Assembly (NCBI GenBank): GCA_018771605.1
Contig: CP076324.1
Location: forward strand, 1,465,700-1,529,699
Source: Aquificota bacterium
GTDB lineage: Bacteria; Aquificota; Aquificia; Aquificales; Aquificaceae
Length of the DNA stretch: 64,000 nt
Reading direction: 5' to 3'
Shown here: one piece after another, positions 26,786 through 34,751 of the stretch
Numbering within the stretch: position 1 is the first letter of the stretch
Layout: every line of letters begins with the position of its first letter
Position numbers and translations under genes: made by a program
The notes under the pieces: generated by a model
What the model was told of the DNA's origin: nothing
The model's database searches: none
The model's input: only the letters and a program-made list of their open reading frames with translations

Positions 26786-29541
26786 GTAAGAGGTTCTTAA
26801 GCCTTTCCTTAGCCTTGTGCCTATTTAGTATAAGCCAGCCCATCCTTGCTACCCAAAGGACACAAGAGGTGGTAAAGAGCATAGGCACTATAAAAGTGGA
26901 TGAGGAGTTGTTAAAGCTTTTGATCACAAGCCTTCTGGGAAAGGGAGGGCTGGAAGAGGCCTATAGCATATCCAAAAAGGCCATAGAACTATTTCCAAAA
27001 AGCGCCTATTGGCTTGACCTTCACGCAAAGATATGCCTTTGGACAGGAAGGAATCAGGAGGCCTTTGAGACCTATAGCAAGCTTGCCAACCTAAGGCCTT
27101 CAAAGGATAGTATAAAAAACCTCTTTCTCATGGCCTTGGCTACAAACAGGTTTGACGTGGCAAGCCAGCTTATAAAGAAGTATGAATACTTGAGAGAAGA
27201 TAGGTCTATAAAGGACCTTGTTTATATATTTGAACAGGCTGGAGAGCTAAAGGAACTCATAAGGCTTCTGGAAGGGCTTTATGAGAAAAAAAGAGACACA
27301 AGCATACTCTATAGCTTGGCTCAAATTAGTTATAACTATGGGGATGTAGAAAAGGCCTTTGAATACATGAAAAGGCTGGAAAAAGAACATGGTATTACAA
27401 GTTCGGAACAAGCAAGCCTCTATTCTAACATACTCTTTACCATGAGAAGGTATGAAAAGGCCCTTTTTGTGCTTAAAAAGTATGTCAAACTTGCAAAGGA
27501 TGAAGATATAGAATACTTTGAAAACCTTTCCGACCTTGCTTGGCCTCTCAAGGATATAGAAACAGCCTTTTATGCAAGCCAAAGGCTTGAAAGCTTAGGA
27601 AAGGCAAGGCTGGTAGATTACATAAGGCTTTATATGGTCTTATACAGTAGAAAAAAATATCAAGAGGCTTCAATATATGCCAAAAGAGGTTATGAAAAAT
27701 ACAAAGACCTTTACCTGTTGAGTGCTTATGTACAATCCCTTGCCAATATTGAAAGGTGGGAAGAAATAGTTAGCTTTTTATCAAAAAAAGAAGAAGAGGT
27801 ATTAAAGAGTTCATACCTTTCTGGACTTTATTTCAGAGCCTTATATAAGGTTGGCAAGAGGGATTATGCTACAAGCTTTCTAAAGACGGCTTTGAAAAAT
27901 AGGTTTTCGGAGGACCTTTTGGCACAGGCCATATATAGCGCCATTGAAGGGTCGGACAGGAACTTGGCCATATACATAGAAAACAACTTCAAGCAGTTTA
28001 AAGATAGGATGCCTAAGGAGTTTGCATCCTTATATACCTTTTTACAAAATGCTAAATCAGCTTTGGACCTATTGAGGGATATGAAAAGGGAAAGCTTGGA
28101 GGACCTTTTAACCTATTCGGATGTGCTTGCATTGTATGGAAGAGAAGAGGAGGCTTCTCAGATAAGGTTTTCTCTCTTTAAAAAGCTAAGCCAAGATATG
28201 GAAGATACATACAAGGACCCTAATAAGCTTTATGCCTACCTAAGGGTGGGAATATACTATATGTCCGCAAGCCAGATAGACCAAGTTCTAAGGATAGCCA
28301 AAGATTCCTTATCTAAGGTGGCCTACGAGGATATATACCAGACTTATCTTATATCACAGGACCAGCAGGACAAGCTAAGTTATATGGCAAACATAGAAAA
28401 GAAGGAGCTAAAACCTTGGATGTACTTAAACATAGCCTTAAACTACGACGACAGAGACAAGCAAAAGGAGCTGTTGGAAAAGTATGTGGATATACTACCC
28501 ATAAGGGATAGGGTGGAGGCTTTAAGGCGCACTGGACAGTTAAAAGAGGCTGGAGCCTACGCCTTTAAGGGTCTGGAAGAAAATAGAGAAGACTATCTCC
28601 TTTATAAACAGTTCAGAGATCTGGCAAGGGAGCATTATTCCTTGTTTGAAGATGAGCTTTCCTATGTAAACTTTGGTGATGTATTCTTTTTGAGGAACTA
28701 TATAAACCTAAGACACTATATGGCTAAAGGTATATACTTGCTCTATGACTCAGACAGCTGGCTAAGGCTTTCTAACAAAAATGCATCTATTAAGAGAACA
28801 GAAAATACACTTTTTAATCGGATAAAACTGAGGAAGGTGTTTGATAAAAGCTATGTGGAGGCTGGCTTTTCTTACCTTTCTTCCCTTAGAGGTGTGGGGG
28901 GCTTTTCTCTTGGATATGGCACCTACCTTTCCAATAGGACAAGCCTTCAAGCAAGTCTTGACGTAAACCAGCCTTCTTATGAAAGCATATACATGTTGCA
29001 AGGTGGAATGAAGGATAGCTTTTCTCTGTCAATACAACATGGCCTTAGCAGTAGGCTATTTCTGAGTATGAAGAGTTCTTATGAAAGCTATAAATCTCAA
29101 GACTACAAGCATGTTGGCACAGGTTTTATAAACTATGGTGAAGTGTATTATAAGCTTAGAGTAGGCTATCCAGATTATACCCTTAGGGCTTTTATTCAAG
29201 GCAACATGTATAGAGAAAAGGAGAGAACAAAGGGTGTTATAGATGAGATGGTTTTTGTTCCAAGCCCTGATGTTTTGCCAGAAAGTTATGGCCTTCTGGG
29301 TGTTGGTTTTTCCTTTGGCTTTGACAACAAGGACAACTATGTGAGGGTAGTAAGACCCTTCCTTGATGTTAGCTTAAGCCTTGATACGCGTAAAAGGCTT
29401 GGTTTTAATCTTCTTGGTGGCATAGGTGGTACCATCCTTAGACAAGATAACCTTTCCTTTGGTCTGTCTTATACCACCAACTTTATGGGAAGTAGGAATA
29501 ACCTTTGGGGAAGCTTTATCAAATACTTAAGATTGTATTAA
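26782..29541 (+). CDS. pelB: PelB-like outer-membrane export porin with TPR domain
   Basis: A 919-residue protein with its own signal peptide (KRFLSLSLALCLFSISQPILA), a long TPR superhelix (about residues 45-600) and a C-terminal region of alternating amphipathic strands ending NNLWGSFIKYLRLY that should form the outer-membrane barrel. This is the C-terminal two-thirds of the PelB layout: periplasmic TPRs that bind PelA plus the export pore. The start overlaps the stop of the preceding TPR gene (ATGA). The strand region has GFSLGYGTYLSNRTSLQASL-type repeats with alternating polar residues. No terminator is visible before the tRNA gene. Confidence 0.8.
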   Translation: MSKRFLSLSLALCLFSISQPILATQRTQEVVKSIGTIKVDEELLKLLITSLLGKGGLEEAYSISKKAIELFPKSAYWLDLHAKICLWTGRNQEAFETYSKLANLRPSKDSIKNLFLMALATNRFDVASQLIKKYEYLREDRSIKDLVYIFEQAGELKELIRLLEGLYEKKRDTSILYSLAQISYNYGDVEKAFEYMKRLEKEHGITSSEQASLYSNILFTMRRYEKALFVLKKYVKLAKDEDIEYFENLSDLAWPLKDIETAFYASQRLESLGKARLVDYIRLYMVLYSRKKYQEASIYAKRGYEKYKDLYLLSAYVQSLANIERWEEIVSFLSKKEEEVLKSSYLSGLYFRALYKVGKRDYATSFLKTALKNRFSEDLLAQAIYSAIEGSDRNLAIYIENNFKQFKDRMPKEFASLYTFLQNAKSALDLLRDMKRESLEDLLTYSDVLALYGREEEASQIRFSLFKKLSQDMEDTYKDPNKLYAYLRVGIYYMSASQIDQVLRIAKDSLSKVAYEDIYQTYLISQDQQDKLSYMANIEKKELKPWMYLNIALNYDDRDKQKELLEKYVDILPIRDRVEALRRTGQLKEAGAYAFKGLEENREDYLLYKQFRDLAREHYSLFEDELSYVNFGDVFFLRNYINLRHYMAKGIYLLYDSDSWLRLSNKNASIKRTENTLFNRIKLRKVFDKSYVEAGFSYLSSLRGVGGFSLGYGTYLSNRTSLQASLDVNQPSYESIYMLQGGMKDSFSLSIQHGLSSRLFLSMKSSYESYKSQDYKHVGTGFINYGEVYYKLRVGYPDYTLRAFIQGNMYREKERTKGVIDEMVFVPSPDVLPESYGLLGVGFSFGFDNKDNYVRVVRPFLDVSLSLDTRKRLGFNLLGGIGGTILRQDNLSFGLSYTTNFMGSRNNLWGSFIKYLRLY

Positions 29542-29583
29542 CAAGCTTTGTATAGTGTTATAATATATTCTTAGTAGCGGTTA

Positions 29584-29656
29584 GGGTCGGTAGCTCAGCT
29601 GGCAGAGCAACGGACTCTTAATCCGTGGGCCGAGGGTTCGAATCCCTCCCGACCCA
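29584..29656 (+). tRNA. trnK: tRNA-Lys (anticodon CTT)
   Basis: A complete 73-base cloverleaf: acceptor GGGTCGG (29584-29590) pairs with CCGACCC (29649-29655), discriminator A at 29656, D-arm AGCTCAGCTGGCAGAGC, anticodon stem ACGGA/TCCGT with loop CTCTTAA (anticodon CTT), and T-arm GAGGGTTCGAATCCCTC. CCA is not encoded. A TATAAT at 29559-29564 lies 19 bases upstream. The convergent glgB gene reads through the antisense of this tRNA. Confidence 0.96.
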
Positions 29657-31534
29657 TTTAAAGATTACCACAGCAAGGGGAGGAAGAGTAAGCCTTAAAG
29701 AGTAAGGCCTGTTGTGAAAGGGTATATCTTCGGCATAAACACCACCCAAGTTTCCAAGGTTGCTACCACCATATATGTATGAGTCTGTGTTCAAAATCTC
29801 TTTCCAAAAGCCTTCCCTTGGCACTCCAATTCTATAATCAAAGCGTGGCACAGGTGTAAAGTTGCATACCACAAGGACAAGGTCTCCATCGGAAGACTTT
29901 CTAAGGTAGCTTATTATGCTCTTCTCCCAGTCATGAAAATCAATCCATTCAAAGCCCTCTGGCTCACAGTCAAGCTCATGCAAGGCTTTCTCTTCCCTGT
30001 AGAGTCTGTTTAAATCCTTCACAAGCCTTTGAATACCTTTGTGGCTCTCATAATCTAACAGATGCCAGTCAAGGCTTTCCTCATGGTTCCACTCCCTCCA
30101 TTGGGCAAACTCTCCACCCATAAAGAGAAGCTTTTTACCCGGATGGGTCCACATGTAGCCAAAGAGGAGCCTAAGGTTTGCAAACTTCTGCCAATAGTCT
30201 CCGGGCATCTTGTTAATGAGAGAACCTTTTCCATGCACCACTTCATCGTGGGACAAGGGAAGTATGAAGTTCTCTGAAAAGGCATACCATATACTAAAGG
30301 TGAGCTGGTTGTGGTGGTATTTCCTGTATATGGGGTCCTTGGACATGTAAAATAGAGTGTCGTTCATCCATCCCATATTCCACTTGAAGCCAAAGCCCAG
30401 GCCTCCTATGTAGACGGGCCTGCTTACCATGGGAAAGGCGGTAGACTCTTCTGCTATAGTCTGAATGCCTTCAAAATCCCTATACAGGCAAACGTTGAGC
30501 TTTTTTAAAAAGTCTATGGCTTCCAAGTTCTCCCTACCCCCATACTGGTTTGGCACCCATTCCTTCCTTGAGTAGTCCAAATAGAGCATGCTGGCCACTG
30601 CATCCACCCTTAGTCCATCCGCATGGTATTTTTCAAGCCAAAAGTGGGCGGAGCTGAGAAGGAAGGACCTTACCTCACCCTTTCCGTAATCAAAGATGTA
30701 GCTGTTCCAGTCTGGATGCCATCCCTTTCTCCAGTCCTCATACTCATAGAGATGTGTGCCATCAAAGTAGGCAAGGCCGTGGCCATCGGTGGGAAAGTGG
30801 GAAGGGACCCAATCAAGGATAACGCCTATGCCTTGTTGGTGAAGGTAGTCTATAAGATACATAAAATCCTGTGGGGTGCCATACCTTGAGGTGGGTGCAA
30901 AGTAGCCCGTTATCTGATAGCCCCATGAGCCATAAAAGGGATGCTCCATAATTGGCAAAAACTCCACATGGGTAAAGCCCATCTCCTTTACATACTGGGC
31001 AAGCATGGGAGCCAGTTCTCTATAGCTTAGCCATCTGTTTCCCTCTTCTGGTACCCTTCTCCAAGAGCCAAGATGGACCTCATATATGCTTATGGGAGCC
31101 TTGTGATGGTTGATATCCTTTCTCTTTTTTAGCCATTCTTCATCCTGCCATTGATAGCCTATGTCCCACACTATGGAGGCTGTGCCTGGGGGCGTCTCAT
31201 GGAAAAGGCCAAATGGGTCTGCCCTGTCTGTCCAATAGCCCCAAGAGGTGTATAGATGATACTTATACCTTTGGCCCTTTTTTACACCCTCCACAAAGCC
31301 CTCCCATATGCCCGAGCCATCCTCCCTTCTCTTCAAAGGCAAGGAGTGCTTGTCCCATCCGTTGAAGTCTCCAAAGACAAAGACCTGCTTAGCACGGGGA
31401 GCCCAAAGCGCAAAATAAGCACCATCTTCAAAAAGATGACAGCCAAGCTTCTCATAGAGCCTGCAATGGGAACCCTCTCTAAAAAGGTAGACATCATAAT
31501 CCGTTATAAGGGAAAAATCGTATAGGACCTTCAT
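29618..31534 (-). CDS. glgB: 1,4-alpha-glucan branching enzyme GlgB, 3' end inside the tRNA-Lys gene
   Basis: A GH13 branching enzyme of 638 residues from ATG 31534 (an upstream in-frame TTG at 31561 overlaps the previous gene). After an N-terminal CBM48-type domain ([20 protein letters not shown]) come the catalytic regions: [15 protein letters not shown] (nucleophile Asp), TIAEEST (acid Glu) and [13 protein letters not shown] (transition-state Asp). It makes alpha-1,6 branches in glycogen. The coding sequence has no stop before the convergent tRNA and reads 39 bases into its antisense, adding a tail ending [10 protein letters not shown]. The family normally ends near [11 protein letters not shown]. 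The upstream neighbour is the DsrE-like gene. Confidence 0.92.
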   Translation of the reverse strand: MKVLYDFSLITDYDVYLFREGSHCRLYEKLGCHLFEDGAYFALWAPRAKQVFVFGDFNGWDKHSLPLKRREDGSGIWEGFVEGVKKGQRYKYHLYTSWGYWTDRADPFGLFHETPPGTASIVWDIGYQWQDEEWLKKRKDINHHKAPISIYEVHLGSWRRVPEEGNRWLSYRELAPMLAQYVKEMGFTHVEFLPIMEHPFYGSWGYQITGYFAPTSRYGTPQDFMYLIDYLHQQGIGVILDWVPSHFPTDGHGLAYFDGTHLYEYEDWRKGWHPDWNSYIFDYGKGEVRSFLLSSAHFWLEKYHADGLRVDAVASMLYLDYSRKEWVPNQYGGRENLEAIDFLKKLNVCLYRDFEGIQTIAEESTAFPMVSRPVYIGGLGFGFKWNMGWMNDTLFYMSKDPIYRKYHHNQLTFSIWYAFSENFILPLSHDEVVHGKGSLINKMPGDYWQKFANLRLLFGYMWTHPGKKLLFMGGEFAQWREWNHEESLDWHLLDYESHKGIQRLVKDLNRLYREEKALHELDCEPEGFEWIDFHDWEKSIISYLRKSSDGDLVLVVCNFTPVPRFDYRIGVPREGFWKEILNTDSYIYGGSNLGNLGGVYAEDIPFHNRPYSLRLTLPPLAVVIFKWVGRDSNPRPTD

Positions 31535-31544
31535 ATAAAGGATT

Positions 31545-32033
31545 TTACCTTTTAATCTCAAAAACCTGAGGGATCATCAAAGCATAACCTTGAAGTTGCC
31601 AGTGTATTATTTCTGTGATGGCGGAAGGCACAAGCTCCACAAAAGGATAAAAATCCTTTTCAGAGAGGCCGTATATCTGTTCAGCGGCCATCTTACAAAC
31701 CTTAAACTTAACTCCATACATGCTAAGGTTTTCCATCCTTTCCACCATGTCCGCATACTGGTCCTTGTTTTTCATAGCAAAAACGGGAAGCTCCCTTCCA
31801 TGGGAGACCACCACAATGTCTATGTCCTCTGGGCTAAAGTTATAGGGTGGTTTGGTAAGCACAAATATCACATTAGATATCCAGCCAAGTGCTGGCCTTA
31901 ACTTTTCTGGATGGTCAAAGAAAAATTCGTAAACCACCTTAAAGGGCTTTTGATAGGGTGTTTGGACAAACTTGCCATGTGGCTGGGAAAAGGCTAAAGA
32001 AAGAAGCAAAAATAAAGACAATATCTTTATCAT
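31545..32033 (-). CDS. periplasmic DsrE-family protein
   Basis: A 162-residue protein with a signal peptide ([15 protein letters not shown]). The mature part has the DsrE/F-like layout: [17 protein letters not shown], a helix, then [17 protein letters not shown] with one cysteine at the usual position, and a C-terminal amphipathic helix. Cytoplasmic DsrE proteins relay sulfur through that cysteine; exported single-domain versions are common in sulfur-oxidising bacteria but their role is unclear. GGAGG lies seven bases before ATG 32033, favouring it over a GTG two codons earlier. It ends ten bases before glgB but a functional link is unlikely. Confidence 0.72.
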   Translation of the reverse strand: MIKILSLFLLLSLAFSQPHGKFVQTPYQKPFKVVYEFFFDHPEKLRPALGWISNVIFVLTKPPYNFSPEDIDIVVVSHGRELPVFAMKNKDQYADMVERMENLSMYGVKFKVCKMAAEQIYGLSEKDFYPFVELVPSAITEIIHWQLQGYALMIPQVFEIKR

Positions 32034-32055
32034 TTCCACACCTCCCTACTATAAT
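32027..32055 (+). promoter_or_regulatory. trpF promoter
   Basis: TTATCA (32027-32032), 17 bases, TATAAT (32050-32055). The trpF ATG follows 13 bases after the -10 box, so the leader would be about six bases, too short for a Shine-Dalgarno sequence. Confidence 0.45.
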
Positions 32056-32068
32056 ATTTAGCCTACGC

Positions 32069-32683
32069 ATGGTTAAAATCAAGCTTTGTGGCTTTACGAG
32101 AGAGGAGGACATAGAAAAAGCTGTAGAGTTTGGAGTGGACTATGTGGGAATAATCCTTTATGAGAAAAGCCCAAGGTATGTAAGCTGGGAAAGGCTAAAA
32201 GACCTTTTGTCTGTAGCCACTGGGGTCAAAAGGGTGGCCGTTATGGTAAATCCTACATCAGAGGAAGTCTTAAGGGCCTTTGAGGTAGGCTTTGACCTCC
32301 TTCAGCTTCATGGAGAGGAAAGCTTAGAGTTTGCCAAGGCTATTGGACTAGATAGAGTTATAAAAGCCTTCAGAACTTGCCCAGGCCTTGAGGTCTCAAA
32401 AGAGTGGAAAAGTGCTTATGGTGTGCTTCTGGATGCCTGTTCTAAGCTTTACGGTGGAAGCAGGCAGGAATCCGATTGGGAATTGGCCAAAGGCCTTGTG
32501 GAGGAGGGCTTTAAAGTGTTTTTGGCAGGAGGTCTGAGGCCAGAGAACGTAAAAGAGGCCGTAAGAAGGGTAAGGCCTTATGCAGTGGATGTATCTTCTG
32601 GTATAGAGGTAAGCCCTGGCATAAAGGATCACAAAAAGATGGAGGAGTTTGTGAATGCAGTTAAGAACGCATTTAAAGATTGA
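32069..32683 (+). CDS. trpF: phosphoribosylanthranilate isomerase TrpF
   Basis: A 204-residue TIM barrel of tryptophan synthesis. It begins MVKIKLCGFTREEDI with the catalytic cysteine (KLCG), followed by VDYVGIILYEKSPRYV, LLQLHGEES, the catalytic aspartate in VLLDACSKLYGGS and LAGGLRPENVKEA with the phosphate-binding loop VDVSSGIE. An in-frame upstream extension to 31958 lies antisense to the DsrE-like gene and before the promoter, so it is rejected. The last 29 bases overlap the thioesterase start. Confidence 0.94.
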   Translation: MVKIKLCGFTREEDIEKAVEFGVDYVGIILYEKSPRYVSWERLKDLLSVATGVKRVAVMVNPTSEEVLRAFEVGFDLLQLHGEESLEFAKAIGLDRVIKAFRTCPGLEVSKEWKSAYGVLLDACSKLYGGSRQESDWELAKGLVEEGFKVFLAGGLRPENVKEAVRRVRPYAVDVSSGIEVSPGIKDHKKMEEFVNAVKNAFKD

Positions 32684-33038
32684 CAAAAGTCTAAGCGGAG
32701 AAGTTGTAGAGCTGTCAGAAGGTTATGCAAAATTGAGGTTAAAAACAGATAGCCGAATGGTGGCGGATGATATGGGTCTCGTGCATGGAGGATTTATCTT
32801 CTCCCTGGCTGACTTTTGCGCCATGGCGTGCGTAAATGAACCCAATGTGGTTCTGGCTCAAGCCAGCATAAGATTTCTAAAGCCTGTAAAAGTTGGGGAT
32901 GAAATCTTTGCGGAGGGGAGGATAATAAGGGAAGAGGGAAAGAAAAGATGGGTACAGGTAGAGGTGAAAAGGGGAGAAGAAAAGGTAGCAGAGGGGGAAT
33001 TCCTCTGCGTGGTGCCAGAAAGGCACGTGTTATCTTAG
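32655..33038 (+). CDS. hotdog-fold thioesterase (PaaI/DUF4442 type)
   Basis: A 127-residue single hotdog-fold protein. The central helix motif is GLVHGGFIFSLADFCA, with the HGG that precedes the hydrolase helix in acyl-CoA thioesterases, and the strands FLKPVKVGDEIFAEGRI follow. It probably hydrolyses acyl-CoA or aryl-CoA thioesters. It begins inside trpF (29-base overlap) and its stop shares four bases (TTAG) with the convergent htpX stop, so no terminator lies between them. Confidence 0.82.
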   Translation: MQLRTHLKIDKSLSGEVVELSEGYAKLRLKTDSRMVADDMGLVHGGFIFSLADFCAMACVNEPNVVLAQASIRFLKPVKVGDEIFAEGRIIREEGKKRWVQVEVKRGEEKVAEGEFLCVVPERHVLS

Positions 33039-33910
33039 TAAGAGTAAGAATAGACTCCCATCTTCCTGGCAAGCTCTTTTAGCCTTTCTATCCTTTTTTC
33101 TGTGGATGGGTGAGTAGAGAAAAGTTCCCATATGCCTTGGCCGGAAAGTGGGTTCTCAATAAAGAGGTGGGCTGTGCCCTGGTTTACCTCTGCGGGTATT
33201 TGATGCACATAGTTGTGTATCTTTTCTAAGGCGCTTGCCAAAGCGAGTGGATCTCCGCTTATCCTTGCTCCAGTTTCATCAGCCATATACTCCCTTGAAC
33301 GGGAAATAGCCATCTGTATTATGGTGGCAATTATGGGGGTTATTATTATCATAGCTATGCTGGCTATGATAGAAAGTGGATTATTATTTTCTTCATCCCT
33401 TGAATGGCCCAAAAGTAAGGCCCATTGGAACATATTCACCAGGTAAGATATAGCTCCAGCTATGGTGGCAGCCATTGTAGCCACAAGCACATCTCTATTC
33501 TTTATGTGTCCTATCTCGTGCGCCAGCACACCCCTTAGCTCACGCTCATCAAGAATCTGCAGTATGCCAGATGTTACAGCTACCGCACCGTTAGAAGGCC
33601 CCCTTCCTGTGGCAAAGGCGTTGGGCTGTTCCATAGGCACCAAGTATATCTTGGGTTTTGGTATGTTTGCCCTTTGGGCAAGATCTTCTACTATCCTGTG
33701 GAGCCAAGGGGCCTCTTCATAGGGTATCTCCCTTGCGCCATACATGGCAAGCACTATCTTATCGGAAAACCAGTAGGCTATAAAGTTCATTATGCCAGCC
33801 AGCACAAGGGCTATGGTCATACCAGTTTTTCCACCGATAAGATGGCCTACAAACAGGAAAAGGCCAGTAAGAGCTCCAAGCAGTATAGCGCTTCTTATAG
33901 CATATCCCAT
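33035..33910 (-). CDS. htpX: membrane zinc metalloprotease HtpX
   Basis: A 291-residue M48 protease of the inner membrane for quality control of membrane proteins under heat or envelope stress. N-terminal membrane helices, then GREIPYEEAPWLH, LVPMEQPNAFATGRGP, the zinc site GVLAHEIGHIKNRD (HExxH), two more helices, and SREYMADETGA with the third zinc-ligand glutamate. I use ATG 33910, eight bases after GGAGG; a TTG seven codons earlier lies in a leader hairpin. It is preceded by a consensus promoter and a 119-base structured leader. Confidence 0.95.
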   Translation of the reverse strand: MGYAIRSAILLGALTGLFLFVGHLIGGKTGMTIALVLAGIMNFIAYWFSDKIVLAMYGAREIPYEEAPWLHRIVEDLAQRANIPKPKIYLVPMEQPNAFATGRGPSNGAVAVTSGILQILDERELRGVLAHEIGHIKNRDVLVATMAATIAGAISYLVNMFQWALLLGHSRDEENNNPLSIIASIAMIIITPIIATIIQMAISRSREYMADETGARISGDPLALASALEKIHNYVHQIPAEVNQGTAHLFIENPLSGQGIWELFSTHPSTEKRIERLKELARKMGVYSYSY

Positions 33911-33918
33911 ATTATTTT

Positions 33919-34029
33919 CCTCCGTGTCCAAGCCCTTTATACAGGCTTGGGCTGGGGTATTTATATCCCGCCTTTCCTGAGATGTGGACTGCCCCAGCAG
34001 GCGGTATTAGTCCACACCCTTCCTTTTTG
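33919..34029 (-). promoter_or_regulatory. structured htpX mRNA leader with three crossing helices (candidate cis-regulatory RNA)
   Basis: Reading 5' to 3' on the minus strand: a TGTGGACT (34016-34009), b CCGCCT (34004-33999), c GCTGGGG (33998-33992), a' AGTCCACA (33990-33983), b' AGGCGG (33973-33968), c' CCCCAGC (33957-33951), then hairpin d CCAAGCC (33950-33944) with GGCTTGG (33934-33928), and the GGAGG (33923-33919). All four helices are perfect (8, 6, 7 and 7 pairs). a-a', b-b' and c-c' cross each other, so they form a pseudoknot or exchange. I match it to no known riboswitch. Confidence 0.6.
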
Positions 34030-34035
34030 TATAGA

Positions 34036-34064
34036 AAGATAAGCATAAGGTTATATCATGTCAA
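34036..34064 (-). promoter_or_regulatory. htpX promoter
   Basis: On the minus strand TTGACA (34064-34059) and TATCTT (34041-34036) are 17 bases apart, the best -35/-10 pair in the window. It predicts a transcript start near 34029 and a leader of about 119 bases before the ATG. Confidence 0.65.
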
Positions 34065-34116
34065 TATCCCTGGGAGGGTGTTTCAAAAGGCGCATTAAAT
34101 TAAAAGGCATTAGAGA

Positions 34117-34479
34117 TTAAAAGTATTGGATAAAATACTTCACAACCAATCCTGGCTTACCATCTGTTAGATAATCCACAAGCTCCTCCCATTCTTTCGC
34201 ATCATCGTCATCCCCAAAGCAATCCCTGTATAAAACTGCATACTTCTTGGGTGTTTCCAGCATGTCAAAGTATTTTTTGGCAAACTCCTTGTCTCTTCTG
34301 TTTAACCCCAATCTATAAAGGTCAAAGATCCTTTGAGTGGGCGTGGTGCTTTGAATGTATTCTTCCCTTGTGGGGATTTTTAGATTATACTTTTCTCTCA
34401 CTTCCCTCTGCACCCCAGGATAAAACCAATCTAACAACTCTTCCTCGCTCATATAATCATAAATGGTCTCCTCTTGCAT
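34117..34479 (-). CDS. hypothetical protein, 120 residues, acidic
   Basis: I do not recognise this protein. It is soluble and strongly acidic with many aromatic residues (DYMSEEELLDWFYPG at the start, a CFGDDDDAKEWEELVDY stretch near residue 90), no signal peptide and one cysteine. It stands alone between the htpX promoter and copy B of the inverted-repeat element, in AT-rich DNA. Coding is supported by a good-length open frame and normal codon use, not by a known family. It could be an accessory gene brought in with the repeat-rich DNA. Confidence 0.5.
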   Translation of the reverse strand: MQEETIYDYMSEEELLDWFYPGVQREVREKYNLKIPTREEYIQSTTPTQRIFDLYRLGLNRRDKEFAKKYFDMLETPKKYAVLYRDCFGDDDDAKEWEELVDYLTDGKPGLVVKYFIQYF

Positions 34480-34507
34480 GTGTAAGCATCCTTGTTATAA
34501 ATCTAAT

Positions 34508-34527
34508 ATTTAATAATCCCTTATCAT
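34508..34527. repeat. direct repeat at the left flank of element B
   Basis: ATTTAATAATCCC followed by TTATCAT. It matches 18 of 20 bases with 34732-34751 (ATTTAATAATCCC then CCATCAT), which is the 3' end of waaA. The pair brackets element B exactly. Confidence 0.6.
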
Positions 34528-34731
34528 ACGCCGGGTGAGAAATTAATTAGGAAGCTGGGATACCATCATACCTTCTTGCTAAAAAATAAATGAGACAAGA
34601 AATGTAGAGGCACGGCATGCCGTGCAACTATTAATAAAAAATCTATTGGTCTTGGACCCGCCCGGTGTTTTATAATCTGGCAGGTTTAAAACCTGCCACT
34701 ACAAAGGATGAATTTCTTACCCAACGTATAA
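34526..34731. mobile_element. palindrome-rich inverted-repeat (MITE-like) element, copy B
   Basis: About 206 non-coding bases. Left end ATACGCCGGGTGAGAAATTA (34526-34545) and right end (34711-34731), whose reverse complement reads ATACGTTGGGTAAGAAATTC, are inverted repeats and match the ends of copy A at 9988-10344. Inside are two perfect palindromes: GCACGGCATGCCGTGC (34610-34625) and TGGCAGGTTT-A-AAACCTGCCA (34678-34698). Each is preceded, reading inward, by a TGTAGWGGCA-like sequence. There is no coding frame of note. Confidence 0.72.
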
Positions 34732-34751
34732 ATTTAATAATCCCCCATCAT
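34732..34751. repeat. direct repeat at the right flank of element B (3' end of waaA)
   Basis: The partner of 34508-34527; 13 identical bases, two changes, five identical bases. It includes the waaA stop codon, so the element sits right behind that gene. Confidence 0.6.

Noticed and set aside
31535-31561. A TTG start of glgB at 31561.
   Set aside because: It would overlap the DsrE-like gene; ATG 31534 begins the conserved region without it.
33911-33931. A TTG start of htpX seven codons upstream.
   Set aside because: It lies in the leader hairpin; ATG 33910 has GGAGG at the right distance and fits the family N-terminus.
33919-34029. The htpX leader as a twister ribozyme (TAATACCGCC and CCCAAGCC resemble the twister core).
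   Set aside because: The other twister helices are not in the right order in either a direct or permuted layout; the short matches alone do not support cleavage activity.
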